A stretch of 64,000 nt of DNA from Dryocola boscaweniae (GTDB lineage Bacteria; Pseudomonadota; Gammaproteobacteria; Enterobacterales; Enterobacteriaceae), in contig NZ_JALHAP010000079.1 in the NCBI RefSeq assembly GCF_025215095.1, positions 267,872 to 331,871 on the forward strand, read 5' to 3'. A program made the position numbers and the translations under genes. A model generated the notes under the pieces. That model saw only the letters and a program-made list of their open reading frames with translations. It was not told the origin of the DNA and searched no databases. Of the stretch, positions 29,173 through 39,527 are shown one piece after another. Every line of letters begins with the position of its first letter. Position 1 is the first letter of the stretch.

Positions 29173-30367
29173 TGGTTGCCCCCTCACGGTCTAATGCCTG
29201 CAGCAACACCCCTTTTGAGATGATGCCCACGTACTGATTTTCTTCACCCACTACCGGCACCGCGCACGGCGCCTGTCCTACAGGGGTGAGCAAGTCGCTC
29301 AGTGACGTGTCGGCGGAAACCGCCGCCGGAGACTCCAGAAACGCGCTGTCTAAACCAAGCCCCGCCGCCATTGCGGTTTTCAGTGAATCGGTGGAAACGA
29401 TGCCGAGGAATTTCTGTCCGCGCTCAATGACATAGCCATATTCGCGGTCATCATCCTGCAGCAGCTTCAGCGCGACGCGCGGACCAAAACCGGTAGTTTT
29501 GCGCAGCAGGCCTGCCGGGCTACGACGGGCAATATCTTTTGCGCTGAACACCTGGCTGATATCCACGCCGCGGAAGAAAGTACGCACATAGTCATTCGCC
29601 GGATTGTTAAGGATTTCATCCGGCGTACCGACCTGCACCACTTCGCCGCCCTGCATAATGGCAATTCGGTCGCCAATACGCATCGCTTCGTCAAGGTCGT
29701 GAGAAATAAACACAATGGTGCGCTGGTGTTTTGCCTGCAATTTAACTAATTCGTCCTGCATTTCAGTACGAATTAATGGATCGAGGGCGGAGAAGGCTTC
29801 ATCCATCAATAATATATCTGGATTAATGGCCAGCGCGCGGGCTAAGCCAACACGCTGGCGCATACCGCCGGAAAGCTCGTCAGGATAAGCGTGGGCATAA
29901 GTATCAAGCCCCACCTGACGCAGTGCATCAAGCGCTTTTTCATGGCGCTCAGCCACCGGCATGCCTGCTAATTCCATACCAAACGCCGTGTTATCTAACA
30001 CGTTCATATGAGGCATCAAAGCAAAGGACTGGAAGACCATGGAGATCTTATTTTTGCGCACCTCACGGAGTTCGACGTCTGATATTTTGGCGATGTCTAC
30101 GCCGTCAATCAGAACTTGTCCGCGGGTTGGTTCAATCAGGCGATTGAGAAGGCGAACCATGGTGGATTTACCGGAACCGGATAACCCCATGATGACGAAT
30201 ATCTCGCCTTCTTCAATGGCCAGACTGGCGTCTTTCACGCCAAGCGACAGCCCTGTTTTTTCTAATATTTCAGCTTTTGATAAACCTTTTTCTATATATT
30301 TGAATGCGCGTTGTGGATGCTCACCAAATACTTTATATAAGTTCTTTACTTCTAATTTAATTGCCAT
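29165..30367 (-). CDS. proV: Glycine betaine/proline ABC transporter ATPase ProV
   Basis: This 400-residue ATPase equals E. coli length. Walker A is GLSGSGKST, the signature is LSGGMRQR, Walker B is [12 protein letters not shown]. Two C-terminal CBS-type segments (about residues 280-400), which sense ionic strength in related transporters, are present. It is the first gene of the osmotically induced proU operon. Confidence 0.97.
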   Translation of the reverse strand: MAIKLEVKNLYKVFGEHPQRAFKYIEKGLSKAEILEKTGLSLGVKDASLAIEEGEIFVIMGLSGSGKSTMVRLLNRLIEPTRGQVLIDGVDIAKISDVELREVRKNKISMVFQSFALMPHMNVLDNTAFGMELAGMPVAERHEKALDALRQVGLDTYAHAYPDELSGGMRQRVGLARALAINPDILLMDEAFSALDPLIRTEMQDELVKLQAKHQRTIVFISHDLDEAMRIGDRIAIMQGGEVVQVGTPDEILNNPANDYVRTFFRGVDISQVFSAKDIARRSPAGLLRKTTGFGPRVALKLLQDDDREYGYVIERGQKFLGIVSTDSLKTAMAAGLGLDSAFLESPAAVSADTSLSDLLTPVGQAPCAVPVVGEENQYVGIISKGVLLQALDREGATNE

Positions 30368-30701
30368 GCAATAAAGTTAATCCCATATTTAATTTATATA
30401 TACACAATTCCTGATGGAAATATTCACCTGGATATACCCTAACATACTCAGAATCTGAGACAACCCTCAATTTCCCGCATGACAAATATCCGCATTGCGA
30501 ATGCGGATGAAATTCCCCGTGGTACCGGGGGCTGCGAGCAAATTCGATGAAAGCCATATTTTTTGTCAATAGATGATAATTCTGCCCGAATAGTGTGATA
30601 TCCAGGCAGAATTAATATTTATATATTACGGTGACGCGGAATGAATAAATCGGCAGGCGAACGGGTGCCTTGCGGCACCTTTTCTGAGTTGAATTTAACG
30701 A
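30368..30701 (-). promoter_or_regulatory. proU upstream region (gap between nrdF and proV)
   Basis: These 334 bp hold no gene I can support. The half next to proV is AT-rich, as expected for the H-NS-silenced, osmotically controlled proU promoter, but I cannot place the -35/-10 with confidence. Near nrdF, GGTGCC/GGCACC (30664-30679) is a hairpin whose T run is on the plus strand, so it is a poor terminator for nrdF. Confidence 0.4.
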
Positions 30702-31673
<972 letters not shown>

Positions 31674-33821
31674 TTATAAAGCGCAGGACACGCAGCCCTG
31701 CACCTCCGTTCCTTCCAGCGCCATCTGTCGCAGGCGAATGTAGTAAAGGGTTTTGATGCCTTTTTTCCAGGCATAAATCTGCGCTTTGTTGATGTCGCGA
31801 GTGGTGGCCGTATCGCGGAAGAACAGCGTCAGCGATAGCCCCTGATCCACGTGGCGCGTGGCTTCGGCGTAGGTGTCGATAATTTTTTCCGGGCCGATAT
31901 CGTAGGCATCCTGGTAAAACTCCAGGTTGTCGTTAGTCATAAAAGGCGCCGGGTAGTAAACGCGGCCGGTTTTGCCTTCTTTGCGGATCTCAATGCGCGA
32001 GACGATTGGATGAATGCTTGACGTCGCGTGGTTGATATATGAAATCGATCCGGTCGGCGGAATCGCCTGCAGATTCTGGTTATACAAGCCGTATTCCATC
32101 ACGTCGTCACGCAACTGCCGCCACTGTTCCCGAGTCGGAATAGCGATTCCCGCTTTAGCAAACAGCTCGCGTACTTTCGTCGTTTTGGGATACCAGATTT
32201 CCTGCAGATACTGACTGAAGTATTCGCCGCTGGCGTAGCGTGAGCGTTCAAAGCCTGCGAAACGCTGTTTGCGCTCCCGGGCCAGCAAATTCGAAGCGCG
32301 CACCGCATGCCAGGTAATGGTGTAGAAATAGATATTGGTGAAATCCAGCCCTTCCGGCGAGCCGTAGGCAATTCCCTCGCGCGCCAGATAACCGTGCAGG
32401 TTCATCTGCCCCAGGCCAATGGCATGAGAGGCGGCATTCCCCGCTTCAATGGACGGCACCGAGCGGATATGGCTCATGTCGGAAACCGCCGTCAGCCCGC
32501 GAATGGCTGTTTCGACGGTGCGGCCAAAATCAGGTGAATCCATAGTGTGGGCGATGTTCAGCGAGCCAAGATTACAGGAGATATCTTTGCCGACCTGCGA
32601 ATAATCGAGGTTCTCGTCATAGGTCGATGCGCTGTTAACCTGCAAAATTTCCGAACACAGGTTGCTCATATTAATGCGCCCGGCAATGGGGTTGGCGCGG
32701 TTTACCGTATCTTCAAACATGATGTACGGATAGCCGGATTCAAACTGGATCTCAGCCAGGCGCTGGAAGAAATCACGGGCGTTAATAAACGTTTTACGAA
32801 TGCGCTCGTCCGCCACCATCTCTTCGTAAAGTTCGCTGACGGCGATGTCGCCGAACGGTTTGCCGTAAATGCGTTCCACATCGTAAGGAGAGAAAAGCGC
32901 CATCGGCTGATTATCTTTTGCCAACTGGAAGGTGATATCCGGGATAACGACGCCGAGCGAAAGCGTTTTGATGCGGATCTTCTCGTCGGCGTTTTCACGC
33001 TTGGTGTCAAGGAAGCGGAAAATATCCGGATGATGGGCGTGGAGATAAACCGCGCCGGCGCCCTGACGCGCGCCAAGCTGGTTGGCGTAGGAAAACGCAT
33101 CTTCCAGCATTTTCATCACGGGAATGACGCCGGATGACTGGTTTTCGATGCGCTTAATCGGCGCGCCCGCTTCGCGCAGGTTCGAGAGCAGGAAAGCCAC
33201 GCCGCCGCCGCGTTTGGAAAGCTGCAGCGCAGAGTTAACCGCACGCCCAATCGATTCCATGTTGTCTTCAATGCGTAACAGGAAGCAGGAAACAAGTTCG
33301 CCGCGCTGCTGTTTTCCGCAGTTCAGGAAGGTTGGCGTGGCGGGCTGGAAACGGCCGAAGAGCATCTCTTCCATCAGACGATACGCCAGCTTTTCGTCGC
33401 CCTGCGCAAGCGTCAGCGCCACCATAGTCACGCGGTCTTCAAAATGTTCGAGGTACTCTTTGCCGTCGTAAGATTTCAGCGTGTAGCTGGTGTAGAACTT
33501 CCATGCGCCGAGGAACGTTTTGAAGCGAAAGCCGCTGTTATGCGCCTTCTCAAATAAAGCAACGACGAATCCGCGATCGTAACGCGTGAGCACGCGTTCA
33601 TCGTAATAACCTTCCGCCACAAGCCAGTTCAGACGCGCATGCTGGCTGGCAAACTGCCGCGTGCGGGGGAGCACATGCTGCTCGTGAAATTTTTCCACCG
33701 CCAGTTTGTCTTTTTCAAACTGGATGCGGCCTTCGGAATCATAGAGATTCAGCATGGCGTTGAGCGCGTGATAGTCCGCGCCGTCTGTCGCCGTTACGCG
33801 GATTGTTTCTGTCGTTGCCAA
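31674..33821 (-). CDS. nrdE: Class Ib ribonucleotide reductase large subunit NrdE
   Basis: This 715-residue catalytic subunit reduces ribonucleoside diphosphates. The active-site Cys/Asn/Glu region ([12 protein letters not shown]), the first redox Cys ([12 protein letters not shown]), the radical-transfer tyrosines near the C-terminus and the final CVSCAL redox pair are present. It lacks the ATP-cone of class Ia. Its start overlaps the 3' end of nrdI by 28 bp, as in E. coli. Confidence 0.98.
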   Translation of the reverse strand: MATTETIRVTATDGADYHALNAMLNLYDSEGRIQFEKDKLAVEKFHEQHVLPRTRQFASQHARLNWLVAEGYYDERVLTRYDRGFVVALFEKAHNSGFRFKTFLGAWKFYTSYTLKSYDGKEYLEHFEDRVTMVALTLAQGDEKLAYRLMEEMLFGRFQPATPTFLNCGKQQRGELVSCFLLRIEDNMESIGRAVNSALQLSKRGGGVAFLLSNLREAGAPIKRIENQSSGVIPVMKMLEDAFSYANQLGARQGAGAVYLHAHHPDIFRFLDTKRENADEKIRIKTLSLGVVIPDITFQLAKDNQPMALFSPYDVERIYGKPFGDIAVSELYEEMVADERIRKTFINARDFFQRLAEIQFESGYPYIMFEDTVNRANPIAGRINMSNLCSEILQVNSASTYDENLDYSQVGKDISCNLGSLNIAHTMDSPDFGRTVETAIRGLTAVSDMSHIRSVPSIEAGNAASHAIGLGQMNLHGYLAREGIAYGSPEGLDFTNIYFYTITWHAVRASNLLARERKQRFAGFERSRYASGEYFSQYLQEIWYPKTTKVRELFAKAGIAIPTREQWRQLRDDVMEYGLYNQNLQAIPPTGSISYINHATSSIHPIVSRIEIRKEGKTGRVYYPAPFMTNDNLEFYQDAYDIGPEKIIDTYAEATRHVDQGLSLTLFFRDTATTRDINKAQIYAWKKGIKTLYYIRLRQMALEGTEVQGCVSCAL

Positions 33822-34204
33822 AATTCGCTTACTCCCTTACGTACGTTTTCAATGTCCTGGTCAGTACCTAATAGCTCAAAACGATAGAGGTACGGCACCT
33901 GGCATTTTTGGGCTATGACATCGCCGGCCCGGCAAAACCCTTCTCCGAAATTGCGATTGCCGCTGGCAATCACACCGCGAAGCAGTGACCGGTTGACGGG
34001 GTTGTTTAAAAATCGAATCACCTGGGCGGGCACGGCGCCGGCAATGCCGCCGCCGCCGTAGCTCGGTACGATCAAAATATAGGGTTCCGTCACTTCCAGC
34101 CGCTGTTTAACTTCCAGCGGAATGCGCAGGGCGGGCAACCCAAGGCGTTCAACAAAACGCAGGGTATTTTCCGACGAGCTTGAGAAGTAGACGAGATGAC
34201 TCAT
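33794..34204 (-). CDS. nrdI: Flavodoxin-like NrdI, NrdF manganese-cofactor activator
   Basis: This 136-residue flavoprotein equals E. coli length. It supplies the oxidant that builds the Mn(III)2-tyrosyl radical in NrdF. The FMN-binding starts ([17 protein letters not shown]) and the glycine-rich loop ([14 protein letters not shown]) are visible. It overlaps nrdH by 4 bp and nrdE by 28 bp. Confidence 0.97.
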   Translation of the reverse strand: MSHLVYFSSSSENTLRFVERLGLPALRIPLEVKQRLEVTEPYILIVPSYGGGGIAGAVPAQVIRFLNNPVNRSLLRGVIASGNRNFGEGFCRAGDVIAQKCQVPYLYRFELLGTDQDIENVRKGVSEFWQRQKQSA

Positions 34205-34437
34205 GCGCTGGCTCGGGCGCGCAGTCGGTTAATCATGTCTGGGCGAAAGCCGCTCCAGCTTTCCTGTTCTGTCACCACAACCGGTAGCTGGCGATACCCC
34301 TGCGCACGTAAATCGTCCGCGGCTTCGGGATTTAAATCGAGATTGATCAGGTCGAAAGAAAACCCACGGCTTTCGATAGCGCGCTTAGTGGCGTGGCACT
34401 GAACACAGTCGTTACGAGTGTATATGGTAATGCGCAT
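34201..34437 (-). CDS. nrdH: Glutaredoxin-like electron donor NrdH
   Basis: This 78-residue thioredoxin-fold protein has active site CVQC (residues 11-14) and the [10 protein letters not shown]-terminal motif characteristic of NrdH. It delivers electrons from thioredoxin reductase to NrdE. It is the first gene of nrdHIEF, preceded by two NrdR boxes. Confidence 0.97.
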   Translation of the reverse strand: MRITIYTRNDCVQCHATKRAIESRGFSFDLINLDLNPEAADDLRAQGYRQLPVVVTEQESWSGFRPDMINRLRARASA

Positions 34438-34469
34438 GATTCTTATTCTCTCTGTGGTTGAGAATATGA

Positions 34470-34516
34470 ATACTAGATGTGGGCGGGAAAATTATCAACC
34501 ATACAAGATATAGTAT
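34470..34516 (-). promoter_or_regulatory. Two NrdR boxes upstream of nrdHIEF
   Basis: Read on the minus strand, the distal box ATACTATATCTTGTAT (34501-34516) and the proximal box CGCCCACATCTAGTAT (34470-34485) fit the NrdR consensus ACAC-W-ATAT-M-T-W-GTGT. Their centres are exactly 31 bp apart, three helical turns, the spacing normally seen for paired NrdR boxes. This predicts repression of the class Ib reductase by NrdR. Confidence 0.85.
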
Positions 34517-34741
34517 TTTTAGATAAGTAATGTCTGAACGAGCAGCGTGGCGGGTGACGCTGGATTTTTTTTCGTGAGCGCTCTGGTTGCCCGTGCCCGT
34601 ACGTCAGGTCTTGCCGTTCAGGCTTTAAGCGACTGGCGAATGGCCTCAAAAGGCGAGGGGGAATTCTGATGAGTTTTACTAATGTGGCCTCGCAGCATGC
34701 GGCGCAGCGCTTTGCAAAGCGGTTTCGACAGGCCATAACGT

Positions 34742-34770
34742 AAAAACCCCGGCAGCGGAACTGTCGGGGC
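34742..34770 (-). terminator. Intrinsic terminator after ygaM
   Basis: On the minus strand CCCCGACAG and CTGCCGGGG form a stem followed by TTTTT, about 55 bp past the ygaM stop. The remainder of the 386-bp interval between nrdH and ygaM shows no supportable gene; a minus-strand ORF of 105 codons there overlaps the NrdR boxes and this terminator. Confidence 0.85.
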
Positions 34771-34823
34771 GAACGCGTATTTAGTATCAAACATCACTGT
34801 CTTTTTGTTGCGTACAGCCGGTC

Positions 34824-35150
34824 TTAGCGGCGTGAAACCAAAAGCGCGCCGAGGAAGATCCCGACGGCAGCGCTAATTCCAACGCTATGCCATGGTTTGT
34901 CGCGAACGTAAGTATCCGCACAGCTTATTGCGTTACAGGCAGCTTGTTTCACACGGCCACGACCCTGAATGCGGGCACGGGTCTCTTTCAGGAGGGATTC
35001 AGCCTTTTTACGCGCCGCTTCGCCTTCCTCTTTAACATCGCTACCGAAAGACTTCAGAACCTCTTCCAGCGTGTCCGCCAGTTGGTTCACGTCGTGGTTA
35101 ATATCGTCAACGCTTTCATCAACTTCGTTTCGATTTGGTCGGTTAAACAT
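34824..35150 (-). CDS. ygaM: YgaM, DUF883 membrane-anchored ribosome-binding-type protein
   Basis: This 108-residue protein belongs to the ElaB/YqjD/YgaM family. A long charged helix or coiled coil (about residues 10-70; VNQLADTLEEVLKSFG...) is followed by a C-terminal membrane segment (GISAAVGIFLGALLVSRR). Family members tether to the inner membrane and bind ribosomes in stationary phase; that function is inferred. ATG 35150 is preceded by GGGAGAAACAC and is preferred over the longer frame from 35192. Confidence 0.92.
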   Translation of the reverse strand: MFNRPNRNEVDESVDDINHDVNQLADTLEEVLKSFGSDVKEEGEAARKKAESLLKETRARIQGRGRVKQAACNAISCADTYVRDKPWHSVGISAAVGIFLGALLVSRR

Positions 35151-35309
35151 GTGTTTCTCCCTATTTGCGATGTAACTTCCAGTGTAGACCATAATTTTTA
35201 GTAATGAGGCAGGTCACGGTCTTTCACCGTCTTTATGGACTAATCTGAAAGCCCTGCTAATGCTGGTTATTGTATGGTTGCGAAGCTAAAAAGATGACGA
35301 GGAAAAATT

Positions 35310-35651
35310 ATGTATTTAAGACCTGACGAGGTGGCCCGCGTACTTGAAAAAGCCGGTTTTACCATGGATGAAGTGACCCCTAAAGCCTATGGCTACCGCC
35401 GTGGTGAAAACTACGTTTATGTTAATCGCGAAGCGCGTATGGGGCGTACGGCGTTGGTTATTCATCCAACGCTTAAAGAACGGAGTCAGTCACTGGCCGA
35501 GCCCGCGTCGGATGTTAAAACCTGCGATCACTATCAGCAGTTTCCGCTTTATCTGGCCGGGGAAACGCACCAGCATTACGGCATTCCGCACGGTTTTAGC
35601 TCACGCATTGCGCTGGAGCGCTATTTGTCCGGGTTATTTGGCGAGCGTTAA
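35310..35651 (+). CDS. ygaC: YgaC, DUF2002 family protein
   Basis: This 113-residue cytosolic protein corresponds to E. coli YgaC in length and position, divergent from ygaM. It has no recognised catalytic motif; conserved blocks are [17 protein letters not shown] and [21 protein letters not shown]. coli ygaC is reported to be under Fur, but I could not identify a convincing Fur box here. Function is unknown. Confidence 0.9.
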   Translation: MYLRPDEVARVLEKAGFTMDEVTPKAYGYRRGENYVYVNREARMGRTALVIHPTLKERSQSLAEPASDVKTCDHYQQFPLYLAGETHQHYGIPHGFSSRIALERYLSGLFGER

Positions 35652-35684
35652 TCTTCAGGACTGGCGTTGCGCCAGTCACACTTC

Positions 35685-36140
35685 TTAAACTCCAACTTTC
35701 GCGCTCCGGTAGCCGCTAAGACGAAACAGACGGCGGCAGTAATCCAGAAAATAGCCGTAAGCCGCACCCATCATCATCGAAATAACAATATTAGAACTCA
35801 CGGCTGCGATAATTTGATTCCAGTCGGCCCCGACCGTCAGCAAAATTGCCACATAGACCGGCGACTGAAAGGTGACATAAGCCAGCACGTCCGCCAGATT
35901 TTTTGTCCAGCTTGCACGGCCGTAACGTTTTGCGAAGCGCATAAAGGCATCCCGGTACATGCCGTACGGCCAGGCGATGAGGATATTTACCGGAATAGCG
36001 ACGAGGCGCGATGAAAGCGACTGGTCAAAGCTCATGCCGGAGAGGAAGATCTCAATCATCATGTTGACTACCGAGCAATAAACCACCATCGCAAAAGTAT
36101 CCGCTGCGGCGTGGCGCAGGCGCGACTCAGGAGAAAACAT
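35685..36140 (-). CDS. alaE: L-alanine exporter AlaE
   Basis: This 151-residue inner-membrane protein with four hydrophobic segments matches E. coli AlaE/YgaW, including a GxxxG-like region and the [19 protein letters not shown] first helix. It exports L-alanine to prevent its accumulation. It is convergent with ygaC, as in E. coli. Confidence 0.95.
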   Translation of the reverse strand: MFSPESRLRHAAADTFAMVVYCSVVNMMIEIFLSGMSFDQSLSSRLVAIPVNILIAWPYGMYRDAFMRFAKRYGRASWTKNLADVLAYVTFQSPVYVAILLTVGADWNQIIAAVSSNIVISMMMGAAYGYFLDYCRRLFRLSGYRSAKVGV

Positions 36141-36416
36141 TATTCTGGCTCCGGAATGTAACCAGTCATAAACACCATTTCTTGACGTTTATGCCAGTTA
36201 TAAAGGTTGGGTTATTTATTGCATATAGATTATCCATCTGTATGATTTTGGACAATTAGCGAAAAATTTTTATTTCTTGCCGATTCGTCAATAAAATCCG
36301 CTAAAAGAGCCTTATCCACGCGCCTTTCCTGATTTTGTCGTCTGGTTGTATTTTTTACATTTAAAATCATGTTGTTAAGTGCTAATGATTTTTTATGCTG
36401 TCCAGCGCCAGAAAGA

Positions 36417-36442
36417 TCGCTATATAATGGTTTATATAGCGA
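36417..36442 (+). promoter_or_regulatory. Perfect inverted repeat overlapping the promoter of the YghW-like gene
   Basis: TCGCTATATAA and TTATATAGCGA are perfect 11-base arms around TGGT, ending 22 bp before the ATG at 36465. A TATAAT-type -10 element (36423-36428) lies in the left arm, so a dimeric protein bound here would control transcription. No good -35 is visible. The remainder of 36141-36416 is AT-rich intergenic sequence with no supportable gene. Confidence 0.6.
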
Positions 36443-36464
36443 TTCATTATGTGAGGGCGAGCTG

Positions 36465-36752
36465 ATGGAAAACCATTTCGGTAAGGGGTTGATGGCGGGA
36501 CTTAAAGCTCGCGAAGCCGACAGTGTCAGCAAAGTGGCGCGGTTCTGCTCCGACTATAAACGGGGTTTTGTGCTGGGGTTCACCTATCGTCTTTCTGAAC
36601 AAACCGGCGATCGCCAGCGCGCCGCCTGGGAGGCTGGCGTTCTGACGCGCCGTTACTCTCTTGATAAAGAGTCCGTGGCAGATTTTTTTAAAGAAGCTCA
36701 CGCCGATGTGGCCGTGAAATGTTTTTTGGCAGGTTATGAAAAAGGCTATTGA
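36465..36752 (+). CDS. DUF2623 (YghW-like) protein
   Basis: The product is 95 residues from ATG 36465 ([20 protein letters not shown]), with a GAGGGCGAG region upstream. It matches E. coli YghW in length and in blocks such as [24 protein letters not shown] and [17 protein letters not shown]. In E. coli yghW lies beside hybO, far away; here it is between alaE and a DUF2158 gene. The family has no known function. The frame runs upstream to 36369, but that extension crosses the palindrome and is rejected. Confidence 0.85.
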   Translation: MENHFGKGLMAGLKAREADSVSKVARFCSDYKRGFVLGFTYRLSEQTGDRQRAAWEAGVLTRRYSLDKESVADFFKEAHADVAVKCFLAGYEKGY

Positions 36753-36860
36753 TTGCTGAGCCTTATTACCGCCATGCCCGGTTGTTGAGAACTGGCGATG
36801 ACAAGGAAAGGGCATATTTTATTTGTTTCAGGCGGGCAGCATTGCCCGCCCGCAGGCTAA

Positions 36861-37040
36861 TCAGCAAACGCCAAAATCACCGTCTTCTTTATACAGCGTC
36901 ACCTCAGACGCTTTCAGCGTGACCGTTTCACCGCTGAGAATGTTGGATGGCGCGCAAATCACTTCATCTCCTTGCACATCAAGCACCTCCATCTTTGGTC
37001 CGCCTTTTTTAGGTTGAACCAGATCGCCCGCTTTAAACAT
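36861..37040 (-). CDS. Small DUF2158 (YodC-like) protein
   Basis: This is a 59-residue frame on the minus strand starting at ATG 37040 and ending at 36861, too short for a standard ORF list. The protein begins MFKAGDLVQPKKGGPKMEVL, the hallmark of DUF2158 (GD-x-V-x-x-K-x-GGP-x-M), and ends CAPSN...DGDFGVC. DUF2158 proteins are small SH3-like folds of unknown role common in enterobacteria. ACTTTTGAGAGGC precedes the start. Confidence 0.82.
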   Translation of the reverse strand: MFKAGDLVQPKKGGPKMEVLDVQGDEVICAPSNILSGETVTLKASEVTLYKEDGDFGVC

Positions 37041-37174
37041 ATATAGCCTCTCAAAAGTAAGGTATTAAACTGCCAGTTGATGCTTATAAACATAGATCAG
37101 AGCGACCGGACGATAAAGAATACTCGCATAACGTTTCGCGCATTATTGAGATAGGGTAGGGGAAAGGAGGCGCC

Positions 37175-37855
37175 ATGTTTAATGCCAGTGAACTACAGCA
37201 GCTTTATTCCACCACCAGCGAGAAAACGCTCGTCAGGTGGGAAGCCCATCCCGGGCGTGGGGAAGTTATGCAACAAGCGTTTTATGACCCGCGCAAACTT
37301 GCTATTACCAGCGGCATCAAACCCGCGCTAACCGCATCGTTACATAAATTATTGTGTGAGATTAATGAGCAGGCCGCAGGCGATCCGCTGGCGGATGCGA
37401 TGCCTTTATCAGGATTACATTTTACCTTTTTCGCAATCACGATGCCGATTTACCAGTGTGCGGACATTGCTGATATCGATCCTGATCTGGCGAATATCTT
37501 CGCCAAAAATGCAAAAAATCATTTGGTAAGTATCAACAACCTGCGGCTTGTGGCGCTACCGAATCAGCTTTTGGTTGCCGGTACGCCAGACGCGAAAAGC
37601 CACACCGCAAAAGAATCGTTTGCCCGGCAACTGCTTGCTTCCCCCTGGCGCAATAAACTGCGCGAACGACATGGTGATATTCCCTTGCCGCCGCCGTTCT
37701 GGCACAGCACGATTTTGCGTTATCAGGCAGAATTTCTGCCTGCCCGGTTCAGGGAGTATTTCCTTGCGCATCAGGCGGATGACTACGGATCTGTATCCGC
37801 GCCGGTAAAATTAGCCTTTACCAACTATAACTGGACGGAGGTTTACGCCTGCTAG
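37175..37855 (+). CDS. Candidate 2H phosphoesterase-fold protein (hypothetical)
   Basis: This 226-residue protein has AAGGAGGC well placed before ATG 37175. I do not recognise a named gene. It holds two H-x-T motifs, LHFTFF (about residue 90) and WHSTIL (about residue 179), each followed by a hydrophobic residue. This is the signature of the 2H phosphoesterase superfamily (LigT, CPDase, AKAP18-like), which act on 2',3'-cyclic phosphates or 2'-5' linkages. No signal peptide. Its stop overlaps the ygaP stop (tail to tail). E. coli K-12 lacks it here. Function is inferred from the two motifs only. Confidence 0.6.
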   Translation: MFNASELQQLYSTTSEKTLVRWEAHPGRGEVMQQAFYDPRKLAITSGIKPALTASLHKLLCEINEQAAGDPLADAMPLSGLHFTFFAITMPIYQCADIADIDPDLANIFAKNAKNHLVSINNLRLVALPNQLLVAGTPDAKSHTAKESFARQLLASPWRNKLRERHGDIPLPPPFWHSTILRYQAEFLPARFREYFLAHQADDYGSVSAPVKLAFTNYNWTEVYAC

Positions 37856-38376
37856 CGGCGGTTCCACGGCATGAAGGCCAAAAGGCGAGCCATGCCGCAA
37901 AAGCCGCTGATACCAGCAAACAGCAGGCCCGCGCCGACAAAACCGGAAAGCAAAAAGAACCCCGGATTAACGGCATACCCCAGCACGACGCCGGCCAGCG
38001 CCAGCGTGCCCGCCGCTATTTGCACCTGGCGCATCAGCGGCAGAGGGTGAGATTTATCGGCAAGGATTTCCTGCCCCTCTTTCTTCCACGCATTCAGCCC
38101 GCCTTCCAGCAGCAAAACCTTTGCCGGAGCGACAGCCTCTGCCAGTTTTTGCGCATTTTGCGACGAGCGCATGCCCGACTGGCAGTAAAAAATTACCGTG
38201 TCGTAAGGCTCGAACGGACCAAGCCGATCGCCGTTTTCAATGGCGGAAAGCGACAGGAGATGCGCCTCGGCGATATTTTCGCGTGCATATTCATCCCGCT
38301 CACGGATATCGATCAACGCCGCGCCTTTTTCTAGCAGCACTTTGGCCTCGGCAGGGGAAATACTTTGCATATTCAT
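37852..38376 (-). CDS. ygaP: YgaP, membrane-anchored rhodanese
   Basis: The product is 174 residues, the E. coli length. The N-terminal rhodanese domain has the active-site loop CQSGMRSS (the Cys accepts sulfane sulfur), followed by two C-terminal hydrophobic segments ([33 protein letters not shown]) that form the membrane hairpin. In E. coli ygaP is co-transcribed with the ArsR-type repressor ygaV; no ygaV is present beside it here. Confidence 0.94.
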   Translation of the reverse strand: MNMQSISPAEAKVLLEKGAALIDIRERDEYARENIAEAHLLSLSAIENGDRLGPFEPYDTVIFYCQSGMRSSQNAQKLAEAVAPAKVLLLEGGLNAWKKEGQEILADKSHPLPLMRQVQIAAGTLALAGVVLGYAVNPGFFLLSGFVGAGLLFAGISGFCGMARLLAFMPWNRR

Positions 38377-38433
38377 CGGGTTCCTCAGAAGCGTTAAGTT
38401 AAATTCGAGCGCGCTGGCATCGCAAAAATGCGC

Positions 38434-39291
38434 TCAGGTTAATCTCTCAACGTAATTGCGGCTCTGCTCTATCATCTTCATTCCTTCGCTTTCGTTAAGC
38501 TGAAGCAGACCCATAAACAGCAAATCGGTTATGCACAGTTGCGCCGTACGCGATGAAATAGAGGAGCTTCGCCAGCGTTGCTCATCCGAAACGGTATCGA
38601 GCGTGAAATCGGCCAGTTTTCTCAGGGCGCTGTTCTGCAAAGAAGTTATGGCAATCACCGTCGCGCCTTTGGATTTTGCTATCTCTGCCGCCAGGAGCAC
38701 TTCTTTACGCTGACCGGAAAAGGAGATTGCCAGCATCACGTCCTGGCTGGTTAGCGTTTGTGCGAGGGTTAATTGCACATGGGTGTCGTAATCCGTAAGG
38801 ATATGAAAACCTATTTTCATCAGCTTCCAGGCGAGATCCTTCCCCACCAGAGAAGAGCCGCCAATGGCGGAAATCTGGATGCGCCTCGCCGCCTGAAGCA
38901 GCCCAATTATCTTTTCAACCTCGGGAATATCGAGGTTGTCGGTCGTCTTTCTTATGGCGCTAAGCTTTTCATTCAGAAGCTTATTTGCAACATCAAGAAG
39001 GGGATCCTGGCTGCTGATATCGTTATGCAGATGAGGCGATTGCTGCTTGCGTTCGGTAACCTGTTTTCCCCACTCTTCAACCAGCGCCACTTTTAATTTT
39101 GTGAAGCCCTGTAGCCCGAGTTTCTGGGCAAATTTCACGATGGCCGACTGGCTGACGCCAAGCGTTTGCGCCATCTGTTGTGAGGAGAGTTCTTTCAACG
39201 CATCGGGGCTGTCAATAATGAAGCTCGCAATCTTGCGCTCGCCTGGGGTGAAACGCCCCATATTTTCAATCAATTTTTGACGGTACAGCAC
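38434..39291 (-). CDS. murR: MurR-type RpiR-family transcriptional regulator
   Basis: This 285-residue protein equals E. coli MurR in length. The N-terminal helix-turn-helix (SSQQMAQTLGVSQSAIVKFAQKLGLQGFTKLK) is followed by a SIS sugar-phosphate-binding domain (ISAIGGSSLVGKDLAWKLMKIG; LAISFSGQRKEV; ITSLQNSALRKLADFTLDTVS). I start it at GTG 39291, with GGAG seven bases upstream, rather than at a TTG five codons earlier. It is divergent from the porin-DUF2057-murQ-murP operon. As known for MurR, it should repress that operon until MurNAc-6-phosphate binds. Confidence 0.88.
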   Translation of the reverse strand: MLYRQKLIENMGRFTPGERKIASFIIDSPDALKELSSQQMAQTLGVSQSAIVKFAQKLGLQGFTKLKVALVEEWGKQVTERKQQSPHLHNDISSQDPLLDVANKLLNEKLSAIRKTTDNLDIPEVEKIIGLLQAARRIQISAIGGSSLVGKDLAWKLMKIGFHILTDYDTHVQLTLAQTLTSQDVMLAISFSGQRKEVLLAAEIAKSKGATVIAITSLQNSALRKLADFTLDTVSDEQRWRSSSISSRTAQLCITDLLFMGLLQLNESEGMKMIEQSRNYVERLT

Positions 39292-39391
39292 GGCGTTTCT
39301 CCACAAAAAAATCCAATTCGATCATCACCTTCTCGTCGCTGAAAGGCAACATTCATCACCCTGAATTGACGAAATTTCTGATTGTTGTTCG

Positions 39392-39419
39392 TCATACAAA
39401 ATGTATGAATGCCGTCACA
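39392..39419 (+). promoter_or_regulatory. Operator-like palindrome and CRP-like site before the MurNAc operon
   Basis: TCATACA-AAA-TGTATGA (39392-39408) is a near-perfect inverted repeat and a plausible operator for the divergent RpiR regulator. Overlapping it, TATGA-N6-TCACA (39404-39419) is a good match to the CRP consensus TGTGA-N6-TCACA. Both lie about 110-140 bp before the porin start, so catabolite activation plus local repression is expected. Binding is inferred. Confidence 0.55.
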
Positions 39420-39527
39420 TTTATTCATAAAAGAATAAAATATTCCTTTAAATTATCATTTGGATCATTAATTATTCCGGTCGGCGCCAGACCAACTTAT
39501 AATTTATTCGCTAATGGAATGATGATA

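Noticed and set aside
32547..33137. Plus-strand 196-codon frame over nrdE
   Set aside because: Shadow frame opposite nrdE with no start signal.
34438..34470. Fur box near nrdH
   Set aside because: The sequence TTGAGAATATGAATA is only loosely like a Fur site; E. coli nrdHIEF is Fur-controlled, but the match here is too weak to call.
34473..34790. Minus-strand 105-codon frame between nrdH and ygaM
   Set aside because: It covers both NrdR boxes and the ygaM terminator and has no ribosome site.
36230..36532. Minus-strand 100-codon frame
   Set aside because: It overlaps the palindromic promoter and the start of the YghW-like gene, and shows no family features.
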